This document shows positions 12,407-22,943 of a stretch of 64,000 nt of DNA, piece after piece. The position numbers were made by a program, and so were the translations under genes. The stretch is from assembly GCA_946800325.1 (NCBI GenBank), contig OX326956.1, positions 45,585,552 through 45,649,551 on the forward strand, read 5' to 3'. The notes beneath the pieces are model-generated. The model worked only from the letters and a program-made list of their open reading frames with translations. It did not search any database and was not told the origin of the DNA. Position 1 is the first letter of the stretch. Every line of letters starts with the position of its first letter. This DNA comes from Luzula sylvatica. Taxonomy: Eukaryota; Streptophyta; Magnoliopsida; Poales; Juncaceae.

Positions 12407-13535
12407 CACAACCTTTGAACCTGCATGTGCCCAAATTAAAACGAAAAATATTGGGAATTTATTTTTTTTATTATTTTTCCCTTTTTCTGCGAATAAAATA
12501 GAAAATTGATGAAACTTAAATCTCGGAGCACGTCTAGTTTTCAACTAAGGACAAAATTGCACAAAAAGATTTTTCTCCACCTCATTTGAAACAAATCGTT
12601 GTTTTTCAAACAAAATTTCATTTTAATAAGATTTTTACTCTCAAAATTGAATGTTGCAAAATGTTTTGGAAATTTTGGTCACGAATTTGAAGAAATCTAT
12701 TGGGATTCCAACCCATACCAATAACTTCGCAATTATCACGAGTTTTTGACAATTTATGGATTCGTGGTTTACGTGACACACTAGTTTTTGAAAATTGAAC
12801 CCATCTTCGAATTAGAACCCGATTGAAAAGTTTTTGAATGAGTTTTGCTTACACTTAATGAATCAACCGTTCGTGGGGACCCGTTAGTATGTCGATAGTA
12901 CCCGCCTTCTTCTTGGATCTTGAAAAAAGGCGGGATGTAATTTCGTTGCACTCCGGTGCCGCGGAACTCCTTCTACAAATGCGATCCGAAAAAAAAAAAA
13001 AAAAAGAAAAAAAAAAAAAAAAAAAAAGTAAAATAAGAATAAAATAATAAAATAGAAGGAAGGTCAAAATAGAATACCGGGATGTAACCTCATTGCATCT
13101 CGGTGTAGTGGGGCGCTCGGTTAAAGACTTCTATGAAATGAAGGAGTGGGTGGGGAATTCGACTGAAAACGGGTATGAACCTTGTACCAACGTATCGAAC
13201 GGGTTGAAAAGGGAAATCTTTTGAAACGAAGACTCAAAAACTTTGGAAATCGGGTTTCTTTTGAATTGTGCCGTGAAAAGATTCGAACGGTAGTGTTTAA
13301 TCACCTTTTCCGGTAGAAATTAATTGCTCATTCTAAACTCTATTGAAATTGCGATTTTTATTCAATTAAGATTTGATTATTTGACCATTATCTTTCTTAA
13401 ACATTAGCAACTTGATTTTTTACTTTAATCAATAGGTTCATGAAATGCGTTTGAAAATGACGAATACAAATTTAATAGAATCTAGTGCAATTCGTCCTTA
13501 GATTGATTATAACTACAAATCTCCAATTGATCGAG
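12407..13535 (+). other. non-coding 3' interior of the LARD-like element
   Basis: No coding is seen. Two similar GC-richer blocks (GGGATGTAATTTCGTTGCAC near 12933 and GGGATGTAACCTCATTGCAT near 13080) flank a long A-rich tract (12988-13029). They look like a small internal duplication. Confidence 0.5.
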
Positions 13536-13565
13536 GACGATCAAGGGTTTAAGTGTGGGGGTATT

Positions 13566-15134
13566 TGATGTGAGGCAAATGGAACACGTTTTACGAATCT
13601 TATTTAGGGATTTTAGCCCTTGTGAAGTTATATTCTATGCTTTTATGATACATATTTCAAACATCATGAATATTTCTACACTAATTTGTTGTTTGCCCAT
13701 TTTCAGGAGATAGAGGAATAATTTTGGAATTTGGTCAGCACCATTGCCTCCGGCATGCCGAAGACAGTCAAAACGATATATCACATTGATATATTCGGTG
13801 AACGATCGAGGCGGGAAAGGCAAAAACAAAAGAAGAAGATCACCAAACTGCTGCAACGCACAGGGCCTGGCCGCAGAGGCAAAATTCACAGCCCACGCCT
13901 AGCCCCAGCTCTCAGCCCATGCACAAGCCCCAACCAGCTAATTTGTTGCCTTCTTTAGATTGATTTGTGGCCTCCTTTAGATTGGTTTGTTGCCTTCTTA
14001 GTTGATTTGTTGCTCCCCAAAACCTTCCATTTCTCCCTCATCCAGCCCCAAAACCTTCCATATCTCCCCCAAAACCTTCCATTTCTCCCTCATCCAGCTC
14101 CAAAACCTTCCATATCTCCCTCAACCAATCAGAAGACACCATGAAACCTATAAATAAGACCCTAAGGCCAAGGGAAAACCATCTCTCCTGCCCCCCCTTT
14201 TCTCTCCCCTTTGGGGGCAAGCTCTCTACCATCTCTCTCCACAAACTCTTCCAAGAAACAAACAAGATTCAACCAAGAACCGTGAAATTCAAGACCAACT
14301 CTTTGGTAGAGGCGTTCTCGCCCTAGGGTTGTACGTGACGAAATTGGAGTTAAGGCGTTCTTGCTCCATCTCGACACAAGGAAGGGATCAGTCATTCGTG
14401 CGGAAGGCGTTCTTCGACGAATTGAAGAGGATCCGCGTGAGAAGAAACGGAGACTCGAGTTGGCGTTCAACCGGATCGACGGGAAGGCATCGACACAAGT
14501 CACTAGGCGTTCTAGGGCTTGATTAGGTGGTTTCTTTCTTTTATTTCAGTTTTTGGTTGTGATTCTTTTAATAAATTATTGTGTTGATTAATAAACTTGA
14601 GATTGAATTGAGTTCTTTTGCTTTCTTTAAATATTTTCTTTTGTTCTAAACTTGTCAATTTTCACGATCTCCTTCCAAATCTGCTAAAAACCAATTCTTT
14701 CATTGCGTAGATCTTGATTTCTAGTTTCGGGAACTTTTTGAATCATTGAATTTCATGAAATATTTGAATTGATATGAATTTTTGAAAACTGTCACTTAAA
14801 CTGAAAACCTGCTGTTTCCAGAGATTGTTTTTTAGAGACCTGATTGTAATTCGTTAATAACTTTTTATTCCGTTGTCCAAATTGTTTGAAATTTGAGGAT
14901 AATTTTCATAATATTCAGACCTCTCTCTAGACAAATTTTCATTAATTTTGGAAACTTAGAAATAATTATTTTAACGATCTGAAGTTTAATCATATTTTGA
15001 CGCAATAGCTCCCTGTGGAACGAATCCTTACATACTTAGTCTATACAATCTTTAGTATTCACATGTTTCTTGTTTGATTTACGGTATTTTTATTCAACGA
15101 TATAACCTAAGTGTTAGCCAAAAACCCGTTATCA
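13566..15134 (+). repeat. 3' LTR of the LARD-like element
   Basis: Near-identical to the 5' LTR. It carries an extra copy of the AAAACCTTCCAT-type repeat near 14070 and lacks the extra unit seen near 9950 in the 5' LTR. Confidence 0.92.
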
Positions 15135-16160
15135 GTTCACACGTGAATCTGTTCACAATTGATCAAGGCAGTTGCGGTTTGACTTGTCAGCGCCCAGTGG
15201 ATCTGGTGTAAGCTGGACCATGTGATCTTTGGTGTCGCGGGTAGGAGAGAGAGGAAAACGAGCCGCTGCACGCGTGATCACAGAAAAGGAGATTTGATGT
15301 AAGGTTTGCCGTGCAACCTTGTGTGTTGAGTCAGAATCAATGGGTTTGGACTCGTTATTTGGACTGTATGACTCCGGTTGCCACATAAGATCTTGTTGGG
15401 TCTTAGGTATAGTCAGGTCCGTGCTGTCATCGATGAAACGAGTTGGTTTTGACCCGTTTGAAGTAAAAGCTTGATTTCTCTCTCATGCTTCCATCAAATA
15501 TCATCATATGATATATCAAATCGATCGGCATGACGAGACCAATCCATCCACACTCCTGGTTTTGCGAGATTCTTCACTTTTCACCTGAAATAACACAAAA
15601 ACATATCTTAAAGTATTTAATCTTAATAAATTGGAATTATGAATATTTGGTATACTTTAATCATATTTAAGTATTTAAATTCTATATTTTGTGCATGTAA
15701 AAAGTGATGAAAAATCCCCTTATCAGCCACATATGAATCAATGCCGTCATCAATGGCTGATTCAACTGTACGTACGCGGCCCGCATGGGGACATAAAATC
15801 CTGCTCGCATAAGTCTGGCCTCCATTTCCGGAGTCGTCATCGTCCAGTGGGTCCAGCTGGGACCACCCGGATGTATCGCAATCTCAGGCTTTTGAATCTC
15901 ATTGGACACGTGGTTTATTTGATCCCTTAAAATGGAAGCATCAACGGGTCCGGGGTTATCCATATATCCAAAATTAAGAACAAAAATAATTTGTCAAAAA
16001 TTGGCAACAAAAATAATTAGTCCGAAATTGAAAACACAAATAATTAGTTACCAAAAAAACATAAAAACATAATTCATTACAAACATAATTCATTACACAA
16101 ATTTTGCAAAAAGTGCATTGATTCATTACAAAAATAGTTCAATACATAAATAATTAAATA

Positions 16161-18540
16161 CTAATCGGGGTGTTGTTGAGAATTTCGAAACGGGACGCAG
16201 GTACGTTTTGTGTGACCTCGAATATTGCAAAAACCGCATCTGTTGCCATTTCGACCCTCAGGATCCATCTCGGTTCGTTCACGCGTTGTTACCGGTCTCC
16301 CAGGTTTCCTCTTCACCTCACTTGGTGGAAGTAATTTTGGCCCTCGAACATTAGGCCAATAACGTCGATCAAGAATCACCGGCAATATTTGCTCGTACGT
16401 CATCTTATAAGCGTCAATACGATAGAACGGATCACACATTTCATATTGACTTTTGTTTATTTTCCGATATACCGCTATAACATGAGAGCACGGAAGCGAT
16501 TCCAATTGCGGTATTCCGCACGAGCATGTACATTTCGTTGTAAAATCCGGCAAACGAACTTCATTTACTAGGGTCTCGGAATGATTAAAATCATACAACG
16601 AAACCCCAAATAATATACTGGAGTGTTGAATAATTTGCATATTTCTACTCTCTGTTTTTCTAGCATGAAACATGTTTTCGATATTAAATCCCAAACGGGT
16701 TTTGGTTTCCTGGCCTTGATTACGTCTTGTAAAAAAATACGTATTTAACCGAGCACATATCTGAGCTACCAACGATCTAATGGGTAAACCTCTAGCACCT
16801 TTCAGGACACCATTAAAACACTCCGAAATGTTAGTTGTCGTAATACCCAACCTACGACCACCATCATGTGATACGGCCCATAAATTTTTTTGACCAACGT
16901 TATTATCCAGATATTCAATCACTTCTGGTTTCATCAGTCTCATTCGTTCCAACCGCGCTTCCAATCCCTCATTTTTCCTTTGAGTTGCCGCTGTCCAAAA
17001 TAATTCGCCCAACGCCTTATTACCAAATTTTCTAGCAATATTCTGTTGAATATGTCGAATGCAATATCGCAATGCGTATCCTCCCTCACTCGGGAAAATT
17101 TGTTCGATAACCATTCGATGACCTGACCATCTATCCGTAACTATACAAACTGGCAAATTTCTTGTAACATATTCTTTAACTCGCGCCAAAAACCATTGCC
17201 AAGAAGAACTATTCTCGGACTCGACAATTGCAAACGCTACGGGAAATATTCCTTTATTTGCATCCATTCCGGTGGCTATTAAAAGAGTACCCAAATACGT
17301 CCCATGTAAATGGGCACCATCGACACTCAGAACCGGACGACAATGTCGGAAACCTTTAATTGAGGCCCCCAATGCCCAAAACAACCTTTTGAAATATAAA
17401 TTATCATCAGGACCGTCACCGTAATAGAAATCCACAACAGTACTGGGATCTCTCAATTGTAACATCTTCATATACGACGGCAAATCGGCATAAGAATCCT
17501 CCCATTTTCCGTAAATTAAAGCAATCGCATCTGATCGTGCTTCCCATGCAGTCCTATAACTAATTTCTATACCATATTTTTTAAAAACCAATTCTTTAAT
17601 ATTCAGAGGATCAAGAGTTAAGTCTTGCCGTAAACATGAAAGGATCATAGAACAAATGTGTTGGGCATTCAAATGGCGATTGCGAGACGCAACACCAGAA
17701 TTAACACAGGTATGCCCTCCTTTGAATTTAGTAATTTTTCATGATATTCCATTTTTTGGCACAATTGCACGCAATCTCCACGCACATTCTTCTTTAACAC
17801 AACGAATTTGATATTCACTTCTATTACTTTTCTCTACCCGAAACTCTACAAAATTCTGGATCGACCATTCTCTCAACTCGTGTTGCAATCCTTCCTTGGT
17901 CGCAAACAATAGCCCGTGCCATGATCTATCGGATGACAACTCATTTATTTGATCATTATTGTCATCACCATCTTCACATACCATCAAATCAACCCATTCA
18001 TCATTTTAAAAAATTGCGGGAATATCCTCTGTCATATTCATTCCATTTATCCACTCCCCACCTTGACTAGAGGCATTAACCACGTAATCGATATCAATTT
18101 CCGGAACACTACTTTCACTACTACCATATTCTTCCTCCGTCTCTTCTTCTTCTTCTTCCTCCATATCTTCCTCTAATTCTACATAACTCTCGTTTGCCAC
18201 GCATTCCGAGGGCCCCGCAAATTGTTCATACGATCGAGGATAATATTTAACTATTTTTTCAACAAACAATTGGTTATAACCTCCGGTAATAGTTTCCATC
18301 AACATTCTTAAACTTGAATCACTGTTAATTTCAACAATATCCCAAACTCCGGATTGAAATAGCCAATTCGTTTTCAATATTATATCATACATCTCTGTAT
18401 TTATTCCAGTGTAATTATGAACCAAATTTATCAAATCCGTAAAACTACTTCCATTTGGTAAAATTACTAACGTACTTCTACCTCCTTCATAACGTGGCAG
18501 GCAGCTATTGGATGCATGTTTTACACAACTTTAATGCATC
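16161..18540 (-). pseudogene. MURA-type MULE transposase, two in-frame stops
   Basis: This is the transposase of the surrounding MULE. Three consecutive segments share one frame: 18434-18009, 18005-17742 and 17738-16161. In order they show an N-terminal region with an acidic stretch, a MuDR DNA-binding domain (FATKEGLQHELREWSIQNF, then CAWRLRA), and the MULE DDE core. In the core, the first Asp is in LSVDGAHLHGTYLG and the second in CIVTDRWSGH. A SWIM finger follows (CTCSCG, then LPCSHV) and a CCHC knuckle at the C-terminus (CGFCNIRGHTKRTC). Breaks: TAA at 18006-18008 and TGA at 17739-17741. At the second, family members usually have Trp before KITKFKGGHTC, so TGG to TGA is likely. No frameshift was seen. 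The N-terminal limit is uncertain because no clear ATG is in frame. Confidence 0.9.
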
Positions 18541-18558
18541 CAATAGCTGTCTGTCACG
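18493..18558. repeat. near-perfect 25-bp palindrome at the 5' end of the transposase gene
   Basis: The arms CGTGGCAGGCAGCTATTGGA... (18493-18517) and their complement (18534-18558) differ at two positions and are separated by a 16-bp AT-rich loop. It overlaps the likely transposase promoter or leader. Confidence 0.8.
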
Positions 18559-18825
18559 TGGCAGGTGAGGTCAATTCGAGGGACCAAATTCGTGGTCCCT
18601 ATCATTACTCGAGAGGGGAGGGTAATTTTTCTGCGAAAAAAAGCGGGGTTTCGAAAGGCGCAAGGCGACGTTTCAAACATCGCCTTATACACGTGGCGAC
18701 GTCTGCTGTTCGGCGAGGTTTCAAAAGGCGCTAGGCGCGGTTTCAAAGCTCGCCTTTTATTAATTGATATTTAATCCCGATTAACTTGTGTAAACTCAAT
18801 TAACTTGTGTAAACTGTCAGATGGA
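18559..18825. repeat. right subterminal region of the MULE, GGCG-rich repeats
   Basis: Between the transposase start and the right inverted end are repeated motifs of the type GGTTTCAAAAGGCGCTAGGCG, mirrored by GCGCTAGGCGCATAATC and GCGCCTGGCGCTATATG near 5042-5090 on the left. Such clustered motifs could be transposase-binding sites. That role is inference. Confidence 0.55.
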
Positions 18826-18954
18826 AAAAGGTGCGGTTTCAAAGTGCGCCAGGCGGGGTTTCATACCTCGCAAAAGACATTTTGCAAATTACCCCCGAAA
18901 CTTGGTTATTTCGTTAATTAACTTTAATAACATGGTTACTGTGCAAAATTTTCC
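18826..18954 (-). repeat. right terminal inverted repeat of the MULE
   Basis: Reverse complement of 4838-4967 with few changes, followed by the 9-bp duplication TGATCTATA. Confidence 0.92.
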
Positions 18955-18963
18955 TGATCTATA

Positions 18964-19460
18964 AATCACTACAAAATCTTTAAAACTTAAAAATCCATTG
19001 AGAAGTTATTTTCTGTCAGATATTTTCATCAAAAGATTCATTCAATCTCGCAAAAGACAAAATAGATGGATACAAATCCAAAATAAACATACCAAGCTCC
19101 TGACTGAAAATCGGGTCGAAGGATGAGCCAGAGTTAACCTGTGAGAGATTTGGGACTTGCAAAAAGGTAAACAAGTCAAAAATGTCATTTCCCTCGTGCT
19201 GGCCTTCAAATCGCCTACAATAACACCACCACACAGAAAAGAACTCGAAATGCACAAAAAAACAAATTATCACGTACTGGCCTTGAAAATGGGCTGCAAT
19301 GCAATCGCTTTGAAATCAGCTTCAATCGCCTTCGAATCTACACGATGCGCTTCTCGGCCGTTTTTTTGTGTGTGCGAGATGAGAGAAGAGAAGGCTGTGT
19401 GGTCATTTGTTACTTTTGTGTTCGAGAGTAAAAGAGAGAAAATCGTGACCGAAGTGTGAA
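18964..19460 (-). other. possible truncated transcription unit flanking the MULE
   Basis: Read on the minus strand there is a CT-rich leader (19460 to about 19285) and a plausible donor (GGCCA, then GTACGTG). A short intron follows, ending TTATTGTAG near 19216. The next stretch stays open (EGQHEGNDIFDLFTFLQVPN) to a donor-like GGTATG near 19099. I do not recognise the product. If it is real, the MULE interrupts it downstream. Confidence 0.25.
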
Positions 19461-19653
19461 CGGGAAGAACTGTGAAGAAGTAGATAGAGGCGCCTCATAA
19501 ATTATCATTTCAGGAAAGCCCATAAACGTCTTTGATGAAAAAGCATGAATAAAAAATAAAAAATATTAATTCTTAATTAAATGTGTATTTGAAATCCGGA
19601 TAAGATAAAAAGTGACGTGGCCACGTGAGATTTGAGAAAAGTGTGTATAAATT

Positions 19654-19759
19654 TTTTTTTTTTTTTTTTTTTTTTTTGATAATAATTGGAGAAGGCTCGT
19701 ATGTTCTCCATCCATTGATATCAATGAAGATCCAACCCACAATCTCTCACAACACATGA
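19654..19759 (-). mobile_element. 5'-truncated SINE with poly(A) tail
   Basis: On the minus strand this reads GTTGTGAGAGATTGTGGGTT, a short body and a long A tail (the T run at 19653-19677). The same 11 bp, GTGTATAAATT, flank it at 19643-19653 and 19760-19770, a target duplication as expected for retroposition. The body resembles the fuller copy near 33000. Confidence 0.7.
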
Positions 19760-19957
19760 GTGTATAAATTATTTTAGTATGATTAATTGTGCAATTGTAA
19801 TATATTTAATAAACAGAATGTGCAGTAAAATAAATACGCTCTCAAAATTACAACAAAGTGACCACGGAAACATTTATTATACAAATGCCAACTACCGAAC
19901 ATCCAAAACTACAAAATAATACAGCTACACAAACAAAAACAAATCAATCAGACACAC

Positions 19958-20314
19958 TTAGCATTGTGGTGGTGGATGCGGTCCTCGCGGTCCTGGTGGT
20001 GGAGGACAACCAAATGGGCCGGGTCCTGACTGTTGGGATGGAAATCCATAGTCTGGTTGTGGAGGAGGACATCCAAAACCTGGACGCGGAGCTGGTGGGC
20101 CACAAAAACCGGGACGTGGAGGTGGTGGGCCATCAAAACCGGGACGTGGAGGTGGTGGGCCCCCAAAACCTGGGTTTGGTGGAGGGGCGCCGCCAAATCC
20201 GGGATTTGGAGGCGGGCTACCAAAGCCAAGCTGCGGAGTTGGCGGGCAGCCAAAACCAGGTTTTGGAGGTGGGCCACCGAATGGCCCTGGCGGAGGATAC
20301 CTAGGGGGATCCAT
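19958..20314 (-). CDS. small proline/glycine-rich protein, 118 aa
   Basis: The frame starts at ATG (MDPPRYPPPGPFGGPPPKPG) at 20314 and ends with PHPPPQC and TAA at 19958. It is built of 9-11 residue units of the form GPPPPRPGFG / GAPPPNPGFG, with Phe after PG in nearly every unit and four scattered Cys. There is no signal peptide or membrane segment, so a wall protein is not obvious; it resembles small cytosolic or RNA-associated Pro/Gly-rich proteins. A TATA box (GTTATAAAAG, 20371-20380) lies about 60 bp upstream, fitting a short leader. The strong frame in the antisense direction is a shadow of the repeats. No intron is needed. The protein family is not recognised. Confidence 0.6.
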   Translation of the reverse strand: MDPPRYPPPGPFGGPPPKPGFGCPPTPQLGFGSPPPNPGFGGAPPPNPGFGGPPPPRPGFDGPPPPRPGFCGPPAPRPGFGCPPPQPDYGFPSQQSGPGPFGCPPPPGPRGPHPPPQC

Positions 20315-20370
20315 TTGTAAACTAAATTTTTGGATTTTGAAATTTGAGTTCTGAGTTTGAGATTATGTTA

Positions 20371-20380
20371 CTTTTATAAC
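20371..20380 (-). promoter_or_regulatory. TATA box of the Pro/Gly-rich gene
   Basis: GTTATAAAAG on the minus strand, about 57 bp before the ATG, preceded by an ACGTG core. Confidence 0.55.
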
Positions 20381-20399
20381 ACGTATTTGTTTTTTTTCC

Positions 20400-22013
20400 C
20401 TAATGACAATGTCGTCTGTGCCGACTGTTTGAGCGAGATCTGAATCAAATTGAAATAATCTATTATTCAAAGTTGAAAGTTGTAAAAAAATTAATGTCAG
20501 AATTTTGAACCGTGATACACAACCATGTCATGTTAATCTAGAATGGAGTCGTGGAGATGTTGATCGTTTAATTAATTAAATATATGCTACGTGGATCAAT
20601 GTAGAAGAAATGACGTTTTAATTAGCTTAAAATATTCTTTAGGGTACATTTGGATTATGGATCGGGTTCGGGTCGGGTATAAACTCATTCATACCCTTAC
20701 TCTTCTTAGTCGGATAATATTCGTATCCGACCCGTCAGCTAAACGGGTAATTTTTACCCGTCCCGTTTAGTACCAGCGGGTTTTCGGATTACCCACGAGA
20801 AATTTTACCCATATAATTATACACTTAAGTTAATTTGTTAGCGAATCTCTTATGTTAAAAATCTCCATTTCTCACATAATAATTTTGATGCATTTTTTAT
20901 ATGAAATATCAATCAGAAGGGGAATGTTTTCATTAAAATTCTTTTCACGAGATCATAAGCTGAACCAATTTATCAAACTCAGTAGGCTAAACTTAAAACA
21001 TATATTCTCATGTACTTCATCAAATAAAACATAAAAGCGGCTGTAGAAGAGTTAGGGTAAATAAGACAAATCGGCTCGAGAAGAGTTTGTATTTTGTAGA
21101 AGAAAACAAAGAAATTGCTTCCTAATAGAGTAGAGAAAGCTTGCTAGCAGAGAAAGAACAAAAAAGCGGCAAGGGTTTAAGAAAGGTTTAAATACTCATA
21201 TAATTAGGATAATTAAAAATCGGGTTCGGGTCGGATATGACTTCATTCGTATCCTACTCGTACCCGTGACGGATCGGGTAATATCCGACCCGCGGGTAGT
21301 CTTAAACGGGTATTACTCGATCCGTTCGGATCGGATACTCATTGGACACGAATATTATCTAATCCATTGACGTTCATGTCGGAGCACAAAAGTCAAATAA
21401 CAATAGAATTATATATATAGTTTATACATTTATAAAATTTGAAATATTGACTTCATAAGACAATTAATCAAGTATACACGAATTTGATTATGAAAGTGAC
21501 ATTTTAGATATAAAATAGTGCTATCTCAAGAGCTATCAAGAGCTAGGGATAATTCAATTTTTCCTCAACGAAAGATAAATAGTAAATACCCATCATAATA
21601 ACATCACTCTTAAATAAGTCAAACAGTAAAATTCGGAATTCCGGGTTATTTGGCACCATGCTGATTCTTCACCGGTCCACCGACCTACCAAGAACCGTTA
21701 AATTATAATGTATATTTTAACCAAATAAAAAACAAATAAAAAACATTAACGAATCTTGTCAGAATCTTGTCAGAAACTTGTCAGAATTTTTTTAACCAAA
21801 TAAAAAACAACTTATTAAATTATAATGTATATTTTATTTGGTGAGGTCAACTATTATACTATAAATTTCACTAATCGCTAGTTATATGCATTGTTCGACG
21901 AAAATTATGAAGAGACCAGGGTCTTCTCGGTTCCTATTAAAATTCGTCCTTGATGGTAAGTTGTAATGCTATTTCAAAATTTTATAATTATATAGAAAAT
22001 AATGTTATTTATT
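20400..22013. other. AT-rich DNA with direct repeats, no gene
   Basis: Two similar blocks of about 120 bp (ATCGGGTTCGGGTCGGGTAT near 20660 and ATCGGGTTCGGGTCGGATAT near 21218) are in direct orientation. They look like transposon debris. No coding is supported. Confidence 0.5.
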
Positions 22014-22274
22014 GGAGGCTTCTATCATACACCATTTTCCTTATCATACACCCATTTTCAAGGGTATTTGGAGTAATTATCCATTTATGAATATTTAAAG
22101 TAAGATCTCAAATATATTTATTAATTAATGTTTAGTTAAATTGGAATTTTTTGTTGTTCATTTAAACAAAAATGTCCATAAAAAAAAAAATTTATGATAC
22201 ACCATTTTACAAATATAATTAATTGCTAAAATACCCAAAATACCCTTGTAAAAGGGTGTATGATAGAATTCCCC
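22014..22274 (+). mobile_element. MITE, family M (copy 1)
   Basis: Ends GGAGGCTTCTATCATACACC and the complement of GGGGAATTCTATCATACACC form ~20-bp inverted repeats. TTATT flanks both sides. A second copy in inverse orientation lies at 26745-27004, sharing AAATTGGAATTTTTTGTTGT. No coding. Confidence 0.75.
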
Positions 22275-22943
22275 TTATTTAAATAAGGTATGGTATCGAA
22301 ATTTCAAAATAGATATACTAATATTTAAAATGATAGCCATTATAAATATATCGATACATTCATTAATATGTATATTAAAAATATTAAAAAGATCGTGCAA
22401 AAAGATATATTGTACATCGTAACAAATTCTTATAATGCAAAAATACATTTTTAACTATCACACTTCTAAAAATGTATATGACACATAAACACAAATACAT
22501 CATATATCTAAAAATTATGACATATATTAGAAAAAGGAAATAAAAAACTATGTTTGTACTTAAAAAAAAATTTATGTTTAAAAATCCCTAACAAACCCGA
22601 TTCGCCCATTTGACGGGTGTACGGAATCATTTCCCAAACAAAATATGGAAAATATAAATAATTAATAAAACAAATCTCTATTATTAATATGTATATAGTT
22701 TAGGAAAATCTCACTTCTCTTATTGAACCACGTCATTAAAAACTTTCTGGCCGTTTAATATGTGATTTTTTGTGTTCTCCCATTGATTGTCTATGGACCG
22801 TTGTATATGCTTTTTTTATTATGATCGGCATCATCATGTTAATATGAATCATTTGATCTTGATTTCAAATTACTTGATTCTTCATTTGAACATGGTCCAT
22901 ATAAACCAACTATTGTAAAAATTACATAAACTTGGTCCAATGT
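22275..22943. other. AT-rich DNA, nothing recognised
   Basis: No reading frame or repeat end could be supported here. Confidence 0.5.

Larger units (their letters stand above)
9634..15134 (+). mobile_element. young non-autonomous LTR retrotransposon (LARD-like), 5.5 kb
   Basis: Two near-identical LTRs, 9634-11172 (1539 bp) and 13566-15134 (1569 bp), start TGATGTGAGG and end TTATCA. Exact 5-bp target duplications GTTCA flank them (9629-9633, 15135-15139). Just inside the left LTR is TGGCGCCGCTGCCGGGGA (11176-11193), the tRNA-Asp-type primer site common in Athila/Tat Ty3/gypsy elements. A purine tract (AAGTGTGGGGG) precedes the right LTR. By eye about ten substitutions and two repeat-length changes separate the LTRs, so the insertion is recent. 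The 2.4-kb interior has one ORF (11323-12255) and no gag, protease, RT or integrase, so it must use enzymes from another element. Confidence 0.93.
8087..15725 (-). mobile_element. solo LTR (~2.1 kb) inside PMD exon, split by a nested element
   Basis: On the minus strand the LTR starts TGATAAGGGG at 15725 and ends GTTATCA at 8087. Flanking copies of GCCAC (8082-8086 and 15726-15730) are an exact 5-bp target duplication. Removing the insertion rejoins the PMD codons in frame (HMW then RPET). The LTR parts are 8087-9633 and 15140-15725, about 2.13 kb. Between them lies the 5.5-kb LTR element. Its right-hand piece resembles the nested element's LTR around TACTAAGTATAGG-TTCGTTCC, suggesting a distantly related family, so Ty3/gypsy (Tat/Athila-like) is my inference. 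Confidence 0.85.
5320..15963 (-). pseudogene. plant mobile domain (PMD, MAIN-like) gene inside MULE, disrupted
   Basis: The family: PMD proteins (MAIN/MAIL1 and phosphatase PP7-long relatives) occur as host genes and as passengers of plant transposons; MAIN and MAIL1 act in silencing and genome stability. Seen here: ATG at 15963, MDNPGPVDASIL near the N-terminus, then AGFYVPMRAAYVQLN and TALIHMW. The frame continues at 8081 with RPETNTFHMPHGEITITLRD and LLTGFAVDGAP. Further exons lie at about 8081-7613, 7533-7359, 7303-~6990, 6939-~6838 and 6747-6393, and the last codons end in TAG at 5320-5322. Breaks: a solo LTR splits the first exon at 15726/8086, another splits the last exon at 6393/5344, and there are frameshifts near 7870 and in an A-run near 7095-7102. 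The start lies about 200 bp downstream of the transposase stop. Function of the transposon-borne protein is unknown. Confidence 0.85.
4838..18954 (-). mobile_element. Mutator-like transposon (MULE) with MURA and PMD genes
   Basis: Inverted ends of about 130 bp (4838-4967 and 18826-18954) start GGAAAATTTTGCACAGTAAC and are near-identical. Both flanks carry the same 9-bp target duplication, TGATCTATA (4829-4837 and 18955-18963); 9-bp duplications are typical of Mutator elements. Inside, both on the minus strand, are a MURA-type transposase (16161-~18540) and a plant mobile domain gene (5320-15963). The interior is enlarged by three later insertions: a solo LTR at 5345-6392, a solo LTR at 8087-15725, and an LTR element at 9634-15134 within that second LTR. 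Subtracting these and their duplications leaves about 5.4 kb. Both genes are broken, so this copy cannot supply its own transposase. Confidence 0.93.

Noticed and set aside
19858..20320. Plus-strand frames over the Pro-rich gene
   Set aside because: Trp/Gly- and Val/Asp-rich repeats are the mirror of the Pro/Gly codon repeats; no promoter or ATG context supports them.
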